NCBI GenBank assembly: GCA_963849635.1
Contig: CAWKIA010000019.1
Span: forward strand, 271,467-335,466
Origin: CAVRUD01 sp963849635
GTDB lineage: Bacteria > Chloroflexota > Chloroflexia > Thermomicrobiales > UBA6265
Direction: 5' to 3'
Length of the DNA stretch: 64,000 nucleotides
Shown here: positions 8,378 through 16,873 of the stretch, one piece after another
Numbering within the stretch: position 1 is the stretch's first letter
Layout of the letters: the number at the start of each line of letters is the position of its first letter
Notes under the pieces: model-generated
Told to the model about the DNA's origin: nothing
Databases searched by the model: none
The model's input: only the letters and a program-made list of their open reading frames with translations
Translations under genes and position numbers: made by a program

Positions 8378-8525
8378 CGCCGTGAGGGGGACACGGCTAT
8401 CGCCGTGAGGGGGAGAGGGGAGAGGATTCTGTCGCTGTCTCCGTCCGTCTCCCCCTCTCCCCCTCAGCCCGCAGGGCTGTCCCCCTCAAGCCTTCAGGCT
8501 TGTACCCCCCGGGGCGCTAGCCCTG
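8345..8525. repeat. Hairpin-repeat cluster 1 (GGGGGACA-stem-TGAGGGGG units, inverted arrangement)
   Basis: Two units on the plus strand (8363-8390, 8386-8413) face two on the minus strand (8459-8485, 8481-8510). Each unit, read in its own orientation, is GGGGGACA, a 6-bp stem starting CA and ending TG, a 3-4 nt loop, then TGAGGGGG. Stems are CACGGC/GCCGTG twice, CAGCCC/GGGCTG and CAAGCC/GGCTTG. Unit 4 has GGGGGGTACA at its outer flank, so the flank is not exactly constant there. The cluster lies at the convergent ends of the solute-binding gene and csoR and contributes the poly-Gly tail of the former. A second cluster is at 27752. Confidence 0.8.
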
Positions 8526-8537
8526 TCCCCCCTGGAG

Positions 8538-8894
8538 TTAGCCGACGCTGCGGGTGAACCGCTCGATCGCGCTCGTGAGTTCGTCGAGGACGGCCTCGCG
8601 ATCTTCGGGACCTGCCCCCATGACGCAGCCGCGGACGTGGTCCTCGAGGACGAGAAGGCCGGTGGTGCGCAGGGCGGCGATGATCGCCGAGATCTGGGTG
8701 AGGACATCGACGCAATACTGGTCGTTCTCGACCATGCGGCCGACGCCGCGGACCTGGCCTTCGATCCGGCGCAGGCGGGCGAGAATTTTGGCCTTGTCAT
8801 GGGCGTAGGAGGCGTGTGAGGTCGCGGAGTGGTCCGGCGCGTCCTCTGGTGCCGATGTATCGATGATGTCGGATGTGGTCAGTGTGGTAGCCAT
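8538..8894 (-). CDS. csoR: CsoR family copper-sensing transcriptional repressor
   Basis: 118 residues. The core DKAKILARLRRIEGQVRGVGRMVENDQYCVDVLTQISA is the DUF156/CsoR helix pair, and LEDHVRGCV supplies the remaining ligands. The Cys-His-Cys triad that binds Cu(I) across the dimer (Cys in YCVDV, His and Cys in DHVRGC) is complete, which separates it from FrmR and RcnR relatives. The N-terminal 35 residues are a polar, His-containing extension. I start at the ATG at 8894; an upstream ATG at 8930 would run into the operator. It is transcribed away from copA and probably represses both directions until Cu(I) binds. Confidence 0.93.
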   Translation of the reverse strand: MATTLTTSDIIDTSAPEDAPDHSATSHASYAHDKAKILARLRRIEGQVRGVGRMVENDQYCVDVLTQISAIIAALRTTGLLVLEDHVRGCVMGAGPEDREAVLDELTSAIERFTRSVG

Positions 8895-8900
8895 GGTTTG

Positions 8901-8914
8901 ATGATACCCCCATA
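8901..8914 (-). promoter_or_regulatory. Putative CsoR operator in front of csoR
   Basis: On the minus strand the sequence reads GGTATGGGGGTATCAT, ending just before the csoR start codon. It shares the word GGGGGTAT with the copA operator at 8957-8979, as expected for autoregulation. Assignment rests on the shared word and position only. Confidence 0.5.
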
Positions 8915-8950
8915 CCGTACTTCTGAACAATCAGAGCCACGGCGAATATT

Positions 8951-8979
8951 TGACAAATATACCTCCCGGGGGTATATTT
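8951..8979 (+). promoter_or_regulatory. copA promoter with embedded CsoR-type operator
   Basis: TTGACA at 8951-8956 and TATATT at 8974-8979 are separated by exactly 17 nt. The spacer and -10 box are filled by a near-perfect palindrome centred on CCTCCCGGGGG, with arms ATATACC and GGTATAT (8958-8978). A GC-rich palindrome inside the spacer with TACC/GGTA ends is the usual form of a CsoR operator, so repressor binding would block RNA polymerase directly. Confidence 0.8.
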
Positions 8980-9058
8980 AGTCCAGTAGCAGCCCAGTGA
9001 TTCGAGTGCCGAGGTGGCTGACGACGTAGCTCTTGTACACAAAGCGCAGGCGGGATCA

Positions 9059-12000
9059 ATGGCGACGACGCTCGATCGAACGAACACAGTCGACAATGAG
9101 ATAGAGGGAGAGTCCACAGCCCTGACCGAGATGATCGTGCCGGTCTCCAGGATGACCTGTGCGTCGTGCGTGCGCCGGGTCGAGCGAGCGCTGGGCAAGG
9201 TCGCCGGTGTCGAGCGAGCAGGTGTCAACCTCGCCACCGAGCGGGCTACCATCGCGTTCGATCCGGCGGTGGCTTCGCCCGATGTCCTCACCGCCGCGAT
9301 CGAGCGGGCCGGATATGGGGCGGGCGAGCCAATCGTCAGCCAGCCGGCGGTTGCCCCGGCGCCAGCGCCAGTCACTTCAACCCAGAATGGAGTCCAGCTC
9401 GCGGAGCGTGTTGCCACAGTTGGAGGTGGACCCGCCGAGGCTGATTTCGCGATCGGGGGGATGACCTGCGCCTCCTGCGTGCGCCGAGTGGAGCGGACGC
9501 TGGCCAAGGTGCCGGGGGTCGAGTCTGCCGCGGTCAACCTTGCGACTGAGCGTGCCCACGTTGCGTTCGACCCGGAGGTGGTCGATCTGGTGACCCTCCA
9601 GGGGGCGGTCGCCAGGTCCGGATACACGGCTGAAGTGATTGAGGCGCCGGCGGCTGCCCCGACGGTCGTCGACCGTGCACCGGCGACCGTTGGCGTCGCG
9701 CCGTCGCAGTCCGCCACCGAAGCGGCGGAGGCCCGGCGGGAGCGCGAGCGAATCCGAGAGATCGATGGGCTGCGCAATAAGGCGCTGGTGAGCCTGGCGG
9801 TTGGTCTCGTCATGATGGGGCTGATGTACCTGCCGCTCCCGTTCGGGATCGAGATGATGGATCTGGCCCCCTTCCTGCTCATCGCCGCGACGGTGATCCA
9901 GGTCTGGGCGGGCGGGATCTTCCTCAAGCTGGCGTGGGCGGCGGCCCGCCACGGCGCCACCAACATGAACACGCTTGTAGCGGTGGGGACGACCGCTGCC
10001 TACGGCTACAGCGCCTTCGTCGTGCTGTGGCCGGAGAAAGTGAGCGACTGGGGCTTTGCCGGTCACCTCTACTTCGAGTCGGCGGTGATCGTGATCGCCC
10101 TGGTCCTGATGGGGCGCTGGCTCGAGGCGAAGGCGCGGCGGCAGACGGGCGCGGCGATCAAGGCGCTGATGGGGCTTCAGGCGCGCACGGCCCGGGTCAT
10201 CCGCAACGGCCTCGAGATTGATGTGCCGGTCGAGACGGTCGTCGTCGGTGATTTGGTCCGGGTACGGCCGGGTGAGAAGGTGCCGGTCGATGGGGTGATC
10301 TCCGAGGGCAACTCGGCCCTGGACGAGAGCATGCTGACCGGCGAGAGCCTGCCGGCCGATAAGGGTCCCGGCGACACGGTCATCGGGGCGACACTCAACC
10401 GTACCGGCGGGTTCGTCTTCCGGGCGACCAAGGTCGGTAAGGACACAACGCTGGCCCAGATCGTCCGGTTGGTGGAGGAGGCGCAGGGATCGAAGGCGCC
10501 GCTACAGCGGCTGGCGGACACGATCTCCGGGTATTTCGTGCCGGCTGTGCTGGGGCTGGCGATCCTGACGTTCCTGGGGTGGCTGGTTTTCGGACCGGAT
10601 GGCGCGGATAGCCCGAAGGTGACATTGGCGTTGGAGGCCGCGATTGCCGTGCTGGTGATTGCCTGCCCATGTGCGCTTGGGTTGGCGGCGCCGACCGCGA
10701 TCATGGTTGGCACGGGTAAGGCGGCCGAGAACGGCATCCTGATCCGCGGCGGAGAGGCTCTGGAGCAGGCCCGCGCGATCGACACGGTCGTGCTCGACAA
10801 GACCGGCACGCTGACGCGGGGCGCGCCGAGTGTCGTCCAGGTCGTCGCGGTAACCGGTCGCACCGAGGACGATATTCTCAGGTTGGCCGCGGCCGTGGAG
10901 ATCGGTTCGGAGCACCCGCTGGGCGAGGCGATCGTCGCGGCGGCGCGGGCGAAGAGCATCAGCGTGCCGGCGGGCGAGTCGTTCCGGTCGGTGACGGGTC
11001 GCGGTGTGGAGGCTGTAGTCGAGGGCCACAGTGTTGCGGTTGGTAATCTGGCATTCATGGCGGACAGTGCCGTGACCGGCGGGGACAACCCGGCCGTTGA
11101 GTTGACGCACTGCGGCCGCGGATCTGGCGGCGGCGGGCGCGACGCCGATGTACGTGGCGGTCGACGGGGCGGTCGCGGGGTTGATCGGGGTGGCGGATAC
11201 GGTCAAGCCGGAGGCGCGCGAGAGCGTGGCTCAATTGCAGGCGCTTGGCCTGGATGTCTGGATGCTGACGGGAGACAACCGGGTGACGGCCGAGGCCATC
11301 GCCGCCCAGGTCGGGATCACGAACGTGCTGGCCGACGTGCTGCCGGGCGAGAAGGCCGATCAGGTGCGGGCACTGCAAGCCGATGGCCGGATCGTGGCGA
11401 TGGTCGGCGATGGCATCAACGATGCCCCGGCCCTGGCCCAGGCTGAGCTTGGGATCGCGATCGGCACGGGAACGGACGTGGCGATGGCCGCCTCGGACAT
11501 CACCCTGATCGGCGGCGATCTGCGCGCCATCGTGACCGCAATTGCGCTGTCGCGGCGGACCGTGACGACGATCAAGCAGGGGCTCGTCTGGGCCTTCGGC
11601 TACAACATCGTCCTGATTCCGGTGGCGATGGGGGCGCTCTATGCGTTCACCGGAACGCTGCTGAGCCCGGTACTGGCGGCGGCGGCGATGGCGATGAGCA
11701 GCGTCAGTGTCGTGACGAACGCCCTGCGGCTGCGCGGCTTCAAGCGGCCGGAGAGCGCGGCGGAGATATTGCATCCGCCGGTGCGGGCGCGGATCAAGGA
11801 GGTTGCCTATCTCGGCGGCGTCGCGGTGATCGCGCTGGCGATCGGCATGCTGGCCTATATCTACGGTCCAGACCCGGCCGAAGCCGAGATGGGGATGGAC
11901 GAGGACGCGGCGATGATGGCGGACGTACCGGTTGCTGTCGTCCCGGACCGATCGATCGCGGTGGACGCGAGCGACACGATGCGGTTCGGCCCGAGCACGA

Positions 12001-12302
12001 TCTCGGTGACGGCCGGGGAGACGATCGCCTTTGTGGTGACCAACACCGGTGAGGCCGAGCATGAGTTCGTGCTGGGCAACGCCTCCGCACAGGCTGAGCA
12101 CGCCGAAGAAGCCGATGACGATGATGCGGCCGCCATGGGCGATGAGGCCCATGCCGACGAGGCCGCAATCACCCTGGCGCCGGGAGAGACACGAACGCTT
12201 GTGTACACCTTCGAGGAGCCGGGGACACTCTTTTACGCCTGCCATCTTCCCGGGCACTACGAGGCCGGGATGTGGGGGACAATCGTTGTGACGGAGGCGT
12301 GA
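9059..12302 (+). CDS. copA: Cu(I)-exporting P1B-type ATPase with fused C-terminal cupredoxin domain (frameshifted in this sequence)
   Basis: About 1080 residues when the frameshift is bridged. Order: two heavy-metal-binding domains, each with MTCASC (residues 32 and 135); membrane helices; the TGES loop (LTGESLP); CPC at 536-538 in the sixth helix; DKTGTLT (580-584); SEHPLG; then, after the break, GDGINDAP and the last helices with MSSVSVVTN. Beyond the usual end comes an extra helix (VAYLGGVAVIALAIGMLAYIY), an acidic linker, and a plastocyanin-like domain with His in EHEFVLGN and Cys-x4-His-x4-Met in CHLPGHYEAGM, a complete type 1 copper site. The frame changes by one base between 11103 and 11112 (before AAADLAAAGATPMYVAVDG), where a base appears to be extra. 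GTG 9014 is an alternative start. It exports Cu(I); the cupredoxin probably receives it outside. Confidence 0.9.
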
Positions 12303-12435
12303 GATGAGAATCAAGCTCCAAGATTCAAGTTCCAAGTTCCAAGACGAAGAACGATTCTCGTCTCGCTACTCACGCCTTACGTCTCTTGGAACTTGCAACT
12401 TGGAACTTGAACTTGGATCTAGAATCTCGTCTCAC
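12299..12435. repeat. Long inverted repeat between copA and copZ
   Basis: The left arm (12299-12341) starts on the copA stop codon and reads GTGAGATGAGAATC, then CAAG-rich words built on CAAGTTCCAAG. The right arm (12385-12435) is its imperfect reverse complement, with GTGAGACGAGATTC at the outer end. The roughly 43-nt loop contains ACTCACGCC and ACGTCTC words. A transcript would fold into a long hairpin just upstream of the copZ leader, and this may tune copA:copZ ratios. Confidence 0.7.
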
Positions 12436-12450
12436 GTCTCGTTCTTGGAG
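12426..12450 (+). promoter_or_regulatory. CTCACGTCTC leader element before copZ
   Basis: CTCGTCTCACGTCTCG at 12426-12441 lies directly upstream of the RBS GGAGG. The same pyrimidine-rich word precedes the RBS of four other genes in the window, in the same orientation relative to the gene (see 22305, 39357, 61677 and 63984). Function unknown. Confidence 0.5.
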
Positions 12451-12456
12451 GTAGGG

Positions 12457-12666
12457 ATGGAAAAGGTGACGTTGGTGGCGCCCGACATTTCGTGCGGGCA
12501 TTGCGTGGCGACGGTCCAGAGTGCGGTCGGTGGGATCGAGGGAGTCGAGTCGGTCCAGGCTGACGAGGCGACCAAGTATGTCACCGTGGTCTACGATCCT
12601 AATCTGGTTCAGTTGAGCCAGATCACGGAGGTTATGGCAGAGGAGGGCTACCCGGTCGCCGGGTAG
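12457..12666 (+). CDS. copZ: Copper chaperone CopZ-like heavy-metal-associated protein
   Basis: 69 residues forming a single HMA domain: MEKVTLVAPDISCGHCVATVQSAVGG with the metal-binding Cys-x2-Cys in SCGHC, then VQADEATKYVTVVYDP and a closing helix ending in EEGYPVAG. TTGGAGGTAGGG precedes the ATG. Such 7-kDa chaperones bind Cu(I) in the cytosol and deliver it to the metal-binding domains of CopA or to CsoR. The gene follows copA after an inverted repeat and precedes a strong terminator, so it closes the copA transcription unit. Confidence 0.92.
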   Translation: MEKVTLVAPDISCGHCVATVQSAVGGIEGVESVQADEATKYVTVVYDPNLVQLSQITEVMAEEGYPVAG

Positions 12667-12683
12667 ACTCCAAGGTACATCGT

Positions 12684-12720
12684 CCGGGGTCGCCAATTGG
12701 CGACCCCGGAGACGTTTTTC
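12684..12720 (+). terminator. Intrinsic terminator of the copA-copZ unit
   Basis: A perfect 11-bp stem, CCGGGGTCGCC (12684-12694) with GGCGACCCCGG (12699-12709), closes an AATT loop and is followed by AGACGTTTTTCTT. This is a textbook Rho-independent terminator 18 nt after the copZ stop. Confidence 0.92.
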
Positions 12721-12837
12721 TTCCCTGTGAGCAAAGCCATCACCGATCACCCGGTTGCGACGTACCCGCCTGTGGTCCTCGTGCTTGGCGTTTCCGCGTT
12801 CGTCGTCGTGGATTCGGGAAAGGAAGGGACCTGACGA

Positions 12838-13569
12838 ATGTCTCCGTATTCCGCCCCGATCTTCGGACCGCTCGCGTGGATCGACGTGGTGTTGCTCGGC
12901 TGGTTCGCGCTCACCGCGGCGTCGGTCGCCTACATCGCCTGGGACGTCTTCCGCCATACGCCGGAGAACACGGTCATCAAGTGGGCCTGGGTGCTGACGA
13001 GCCTCTACATGGGTCCTGTCGCCCTCACCCTCTACGTCCTGGCGGATAAGGAGCCGCGCCCCGGCGAGCACGAGGCGTTCATCCGCCCGATGTGGAAGCA
13101 GGCGCTGGGCTCGACGCTCCATTGCGTGGCCGGCGACGCCACCGGCGTGATCATCGCCGCGACGATCACGGGGCTGTTGGGTTTGCCGATGTGGTTCGAC
13201 ATGACGGCGGAGTATCTGCTTGGTTTCGGCTTCGGCTTCTTCATCTTCCAAGCGCTCTTCATGCGCGACATGTTCGGCGGATCGTACGGCACCGCCCTAA
13301 AGCGCTCGTTCATGCCCGAGTGGCTGTCGATGAACACGATGATGGCGGGGATGTTCCCGACGATGGTCTTTTTCATGATGGGCCGTGACATGCGGGCGAT
13401 GGACCCGCGCGAGCTTCTCTACTGGGGAGTGATGTCGCTGGCGATCTCCGTCGGCTTCTTCACCGCCTACCCGATGAACTGGTGGCTCGTCTCCAAAAAC
13501 CTGAAGCACGGGCTCATGACGGTTCGCGACGGAGAGATGCGGCATGCACCAGCACCAGCATCAGCCTGA
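12838..13569 (+). CDS. DUF4396 domain membrane protein
   Basis: 243 residues with about six membrane helices. The conserved DUF4396 core is present: WKQALGSTLHCVAGDATGVIIAA, then LGFGFGFFIFQALFMRDMFGGSYGTALKRSFMPEWLSMNTMMAGMFP. The last two blocks are rich in Met (MRDM, NTMMAGM, FFMMGRDMRAMD), a pattern that could bind Cu(I). The function of the family is unknown, but it often sits beside multicopper oxidases and copper pumps. AAGGAAGGG precedes the ATG. Its last 26 nt overlap the multicopper oxidase gene, so the two proteins are made together. A role in copper handling at the membrane is inferred from the Met clusters and this coupling. Confidence 0.85.
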   Translation: MSPYSAPIFGPLAWIDVVLLGWFALTAASVAYIAWDVFRHTPENTVIKWAWVLTSLYMGPVALTLYVLADKEPRPGEHEAFIRPMWKQALGSTLHCVAGDATGVIIAATITGLLGLPMWFDMTAEYLLGFGFGFFIFQALFMRDMFGGSYGTALKRSFMPEWLSMNTMMAGMFPTMVFFMMGRDMRAMDPRELLYWGVMSLAISVGFFTAYPMNWWLVSKNLKHGLMTVRDGEMRHAPAPASA

Positions 13570-14806
13570 CGATCGCACGGACTCACCGGCGGTGGCCGAT
13601 GAGGGTGGGCACGAGGCGTTGGTGCATCGCCACGGGCACGCGGGCATGGACACCGGCTCGGACGTGACGCGAACGCAGCTCGCCGCAGTCACGGTGCTGA
13701 GTCTCCTCGTCCTTGTCGCCGCGCTCTTGTGGTCAGCCAGCTACGCCAACCTCTCGATCGGCGCCGACGACGTAGACGGCGCTGTAATGGCGCCGGGAAT
13801 GATCATGGGGTGGGACACGCCGCCGGAGGCGATGGTGGACATGGCGGCGGTCGATCCGGGTGACGTCGATTACATGGCGCCCGTGGATGCCCGAGGTGAC
13901 CAGCCGCTGGAGCCGCGCATCGAGAACGGGGTTAAGGTCTTTGACCTCGACATCTCGGTGATCGAATGGAACATCCTGGACGACGAACGGGTGATGGCCT
14001 ACGCGATCAACCGGCAGGTGCCGGGGCCGCGGATTAGGGTCACGGAGGGCGACACGGTCCGATTCAACGTCACGAACAACCTGCCCGAGTCGACCACGAT
14101 CCACTGGCACGGCCTGATCCTGCCCAACGCGATGGACGGCCCCGCCGAGATCACCCAGGAGCCGATCCCGCCGGGGGAGACCTTTACCTACGAGTTCACG
14201 ACCCAGCAGTACGGGACATACTTCTACCACTCCCACGACCATGTTGACCGGCAGCAGGCGCTTGGCCTCTACGGCGCCCTGATCATCGATCCGAAGGACC
14301 CGGCGGTCGCTGCCGCCAACGTGGCCGACCACGAGTACGTCGTCCAGCTACAGGAATGGCTGGAACGGGAGGGCTATACCTTTCCGGCGATGCCGATGGA
14401 AGGGGGTATGCCCAACTACTTCACGATCAACGGCAAGGCGTATCCCGAGACGGAGACGGTCCGGATGACGGTCGGGGAGACGTTGCTGGTGCGCTTCATC
14501 GGCACCAACAACGGGTTCATCCACCCGATGCACATCCACGGCGGCCCGTTCCGGGTGGTCGCGATCGATGGCTACCCGGTGCCGGAGGGGACAGGGGAGC
14601 TCCGGGACACGGTCAACGTCGGTCCGGGGCAGCGCTACGACGTGCTCTGGGAGGCGCGGGAGCCGGGCAAGTGGCTGCTCCACTGCCACATCGCCCACCA
14701 CACGACGAACAACAACGTCGAGGAGGAGGGGGGAGGCGGCCTGATGGTGATCATCGAGGTTGCGCCTGCCGCAGGCGGAGGACCTTCGACGCCAGAGGCA
14801 CCCTAA
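13544..14806 (+). CDS. Membrane-anchored two-domain multicopper oxidase with His-rich cytosolic tail
   Basis: 420 residues. The N-terminus is a His-rich tail (MHQHQHQ, then HEALVHRHGHAGMD), followed by a membrane helix (about 45-65) and an exported enzyme. All four copper motifs are present: IHWHG, YHSHDH, HPMHIHGGPF and HCHIAHH. These supply the trinuclear cluster and the type 1 site. Two cupredoxin folds are visible (about 110-230 and 265-410), as in small laccases and copper-nitrite-reductase relatives. Such enzymes oxidise Cu(I) or phenols using O2 and protect against copper. The start overlaps the DUF4396 gene by 26 nt, with GGAGAG 8 nt upstream. An insert (TTNNNVEEEGGGG) separates HCHIAHH from the closing GLM, longer than usual. 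Confidence 0.9.
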   Translation: MHQHQHQPDDRTDSPAVADEGGHEALVHRHGHAGMDTGSDVTRTQLAAVTVLSLLVLVAALLWSASYANLSIGADDVDGAVMAPGMIMGWDTPPEAMVDMAAVDPGDVDYMAPVDARGDQPLEPRIENGVKVFDLDISVIEWNILDDERVMAYAINRQVPGPRIRVTEGDTVRFNVTNNLPESTTIHWHGLILPNAMDGPAEITQEPIPPGETFTYEFTTQQYGTYFYHSHDHVDRQQALGLYGALIIDPKDPAVAAANVADHEYVVQLQEWLEREGYTFPAMPMEGGMPNYFTINGKAYPETETVRMTVGETLLVRFIGTNNGFIHPMHIHGGPFRVVAIDGYPVPEGTGELRDTVNVGPGQRYDVLWEAREPGKWLLHCHIAHHTTNNNVEEEGGGGLMVIIEVAPAAGGGPSTPEAP

Positions 14807-14870
14807 CCCCCCAGCCCCCTTCCCCCCGTTCCTCCGTAGCGCGACAGGGGGAAGGGGGAGAACGGGCGCG
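14807..14870. repeat. C/G-rich dispersed repeat, family B
   Basis: Just after the multicopper oxidase stop, CCCCCCAGCCCCCTTCCC and GGGGGAAGGGGGAG form inverted arms around CGTTCCTCCGTAGCGCGACA. Related copies lie at 20795, 22385, 28106 and 43485. Possibly also a terminator hairpin. Confidence 0.7.
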
Positions 14871-15047
14871 ACACGGGACGTGGAGAACGACAGCCGAGAA
14901 CCATTCCTAAGGTCTGTCAGAAGCCGTTGACGGCGGGCGGGGTGAGACCGAAGATGCGGCCCATTGCCGGGCGCGACGGTGCGACCGGATTGGAGGGGCG
15001 CTGGTGGTCTCGGAGTTCGAGGGCGCCGGCGGGTTGAGGGGCCTGTG

Positions 15048-16825
15048 ATGGGTAACTGGCGAGATCTGAATCGAAACGGGCGTCTCGATCCATACGAAGA
15101 CCCCTCGGCTCCGCTCGAAGACCGGATAGACGACCTGCTTGGACAGATGACACTGGCTGAGAAGGCCGGCCAGATGATGCATACGATCGCTTTCTTGAGC
15201 GACGTCGATATTCCCGGCCTGCCCTCGGCGGCCGATCTGATCTCTCGCCGGGCAATGACCCACTTCAATGTGATGGGCACGGCGCCGGCCAGACGGATGG
15301 CGGAGTGGTACAACAGCCTTGCAGGAGGCGGCGGCCGCGACGAGGTTGGGAATTCCAGTAACCCTCTCGACGGACCCGCGCCACGGGGTGTCAAACAATC
15401 CCGGGACGGCGATGGCGGCCGGCGAGTTCTCGCACTGGCCGGAGCCGTTGGGGCTGGCGGCGACGCGTGACCCCGGCATTGTCGCGCGGTTCGGCGATAT
15501 CGCCCGGCAGGAGTACCGGGCGGTTGGCATTTCGGTCGCGCTGCATCCGATGGCGGATCTGGCGACCGAGCCGCGCTGGGCGCGCATTGGCGGGACGTTT
15601 GGTGAGGACGCCGACCTGGCCGCCTCGCTCGTCGGGGCCTACATCCGGGGATTCCAAGGGGAGACGCTCGGGACGACGAGCGTGGCCTGTATGACGAAGC
15701 ACTTCCCGGGGGGCGGACCGCAGAAGGATGGAGAAGATCCCCACTTCATCTATGGGCGAGAGCAGGTCTACCCCGGCAACAATTTCGACTATCACCTCAA
15801 GCCATTTGAGGCGGCCTTTGCCGCCGGGACCGCTCAGATCATGCCGTACTACGGGATGCCGGTCGGGACGGACCTTGAGGAAGTCGGCTTCGGCTTCAAC
15901 CGGGGCGTCGTCACCGGGATGCTGCGCGAGCGGTACGGCTTTGACGGCGTGGTCTGCGCCGATTGGGGATTGCTCACCGATAGCCACATCTTCGGGAAGG
16001 TCCTGGAGGCCCGCGCCTGGGGCGTCGAGCAGTTGACGCTGGAAGAGCGGGCGCAGAAGGCAATCGAGGCTGGGATCGATCAGTTTGGCGGTGAGGACTG
16101 CCCGGACGTGATCGTGGCGCTGGTCAAATCCGGAAAAGTGCCGGAGCTCCGAATCGACGAGTCAGTCCGGCGGTTGCTGCGGGAGAAGTTCCGCCTTGGG
16201 CTCTTCGACCAACCGTTTGTCGACTCAGACGCCGCGGATTCGATCGTGGGACGCCCGGAGTTTCGAGGGGCGGGCGAGGACGCGCAGCGTCGCTCGGTCG
16301 TGCTGCTCACGAACCGACCGGCCGCCGGCCACCCCGCGTTGCCCGCCCTGACGGGAAAGCGACTCTACATCGAAAACATTGCGCCGGAGGTGGCCGGGCA
16401 GTATGGCGTCTTGGTGACCGAAGCTCGCTGACGCGGATCTGGCCATTCTGCGCCTGGCCGCGCCGTACGAGCCGCGCGACAACCGGCCGCTGGAGGCGTT
16501 CTTTCACGCCGGAAGCCTGGCATTCCCGGAAGCTGAGTTGGCGCGTATCCTCCGCATCGTGGAGAACGTGCCGACGATCGTCGACATCTATCTCGATCGG
16601 CCGGCGGTGATTCCCGAGATCGCGGCAACCGCCGCCGCTGTGCTGGGCACATTCGGCGTCAGTGACGACGTGCTGCTGGAGGTCATCTTCGGCCGGTTCG
16701 CGCCGACCGGAAAGCTGCCGTTCGAGATGCCGTCGTCGATGGAGGCGGTATTGGCGCAGTTGCCGGATGTGCCGTTCGATTCGGCTGATCCGGTCTTTCG
16801 ATTTGGGCATGGGCTCGGATATTGA
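15048..16825 (+). CDS. Glycoside hydrolase family 3 (beta-glucosidase-like), two frameshifts
   Basis: About 591 residues once two single-base shifts are bridged, near 15320 and near 16425; both look like one extra base. The first piece has DLNRNGRLDPYEDP and LLGQMTLAEKAGQM (the GH3 N-terminal barrel). The second has GIPVTLSTDPRHGVSNNPG, FGEDADLAASLVGAYIRGFQG, CMTKHFPGGGPQKDGEDPH and GFDGVVCADWG, whose Asp is the expected nucleophile. The third has the C-terminal alpha/beta sandwich ending FGRFAPTGKLPFEMP and VFRFGHGLGY. GH3 enzymes release beta-linked glucose or xylose from oligosaccharide ends. No signal peptide is seen, so it is probably cytosolic. Substrate not determinable. Confidence 0.85.
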
Positions 16826-16873
16826 CGATTCGTGGCTGGGTCGGCGGGGCTGGCGGATGCGGGAGGGACGGTT

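Noticed and set aside
8363..8413. CRISPR-like array of short repeats
   Set aside because: Units are about 23 nt apart, share G5 junctions and have self-complementary cores; there is no constant direct repeat of CRISPR length, no unique spacers and no cas genes.
10502..11206. Programmed frameshift in copA as a regulated event
   Set aside because: No slippery heptamer followed by a pseudoknot was recognised at the break, and the direction and location differ from the E. coli copA case; other genes here have the same kind of lesion.
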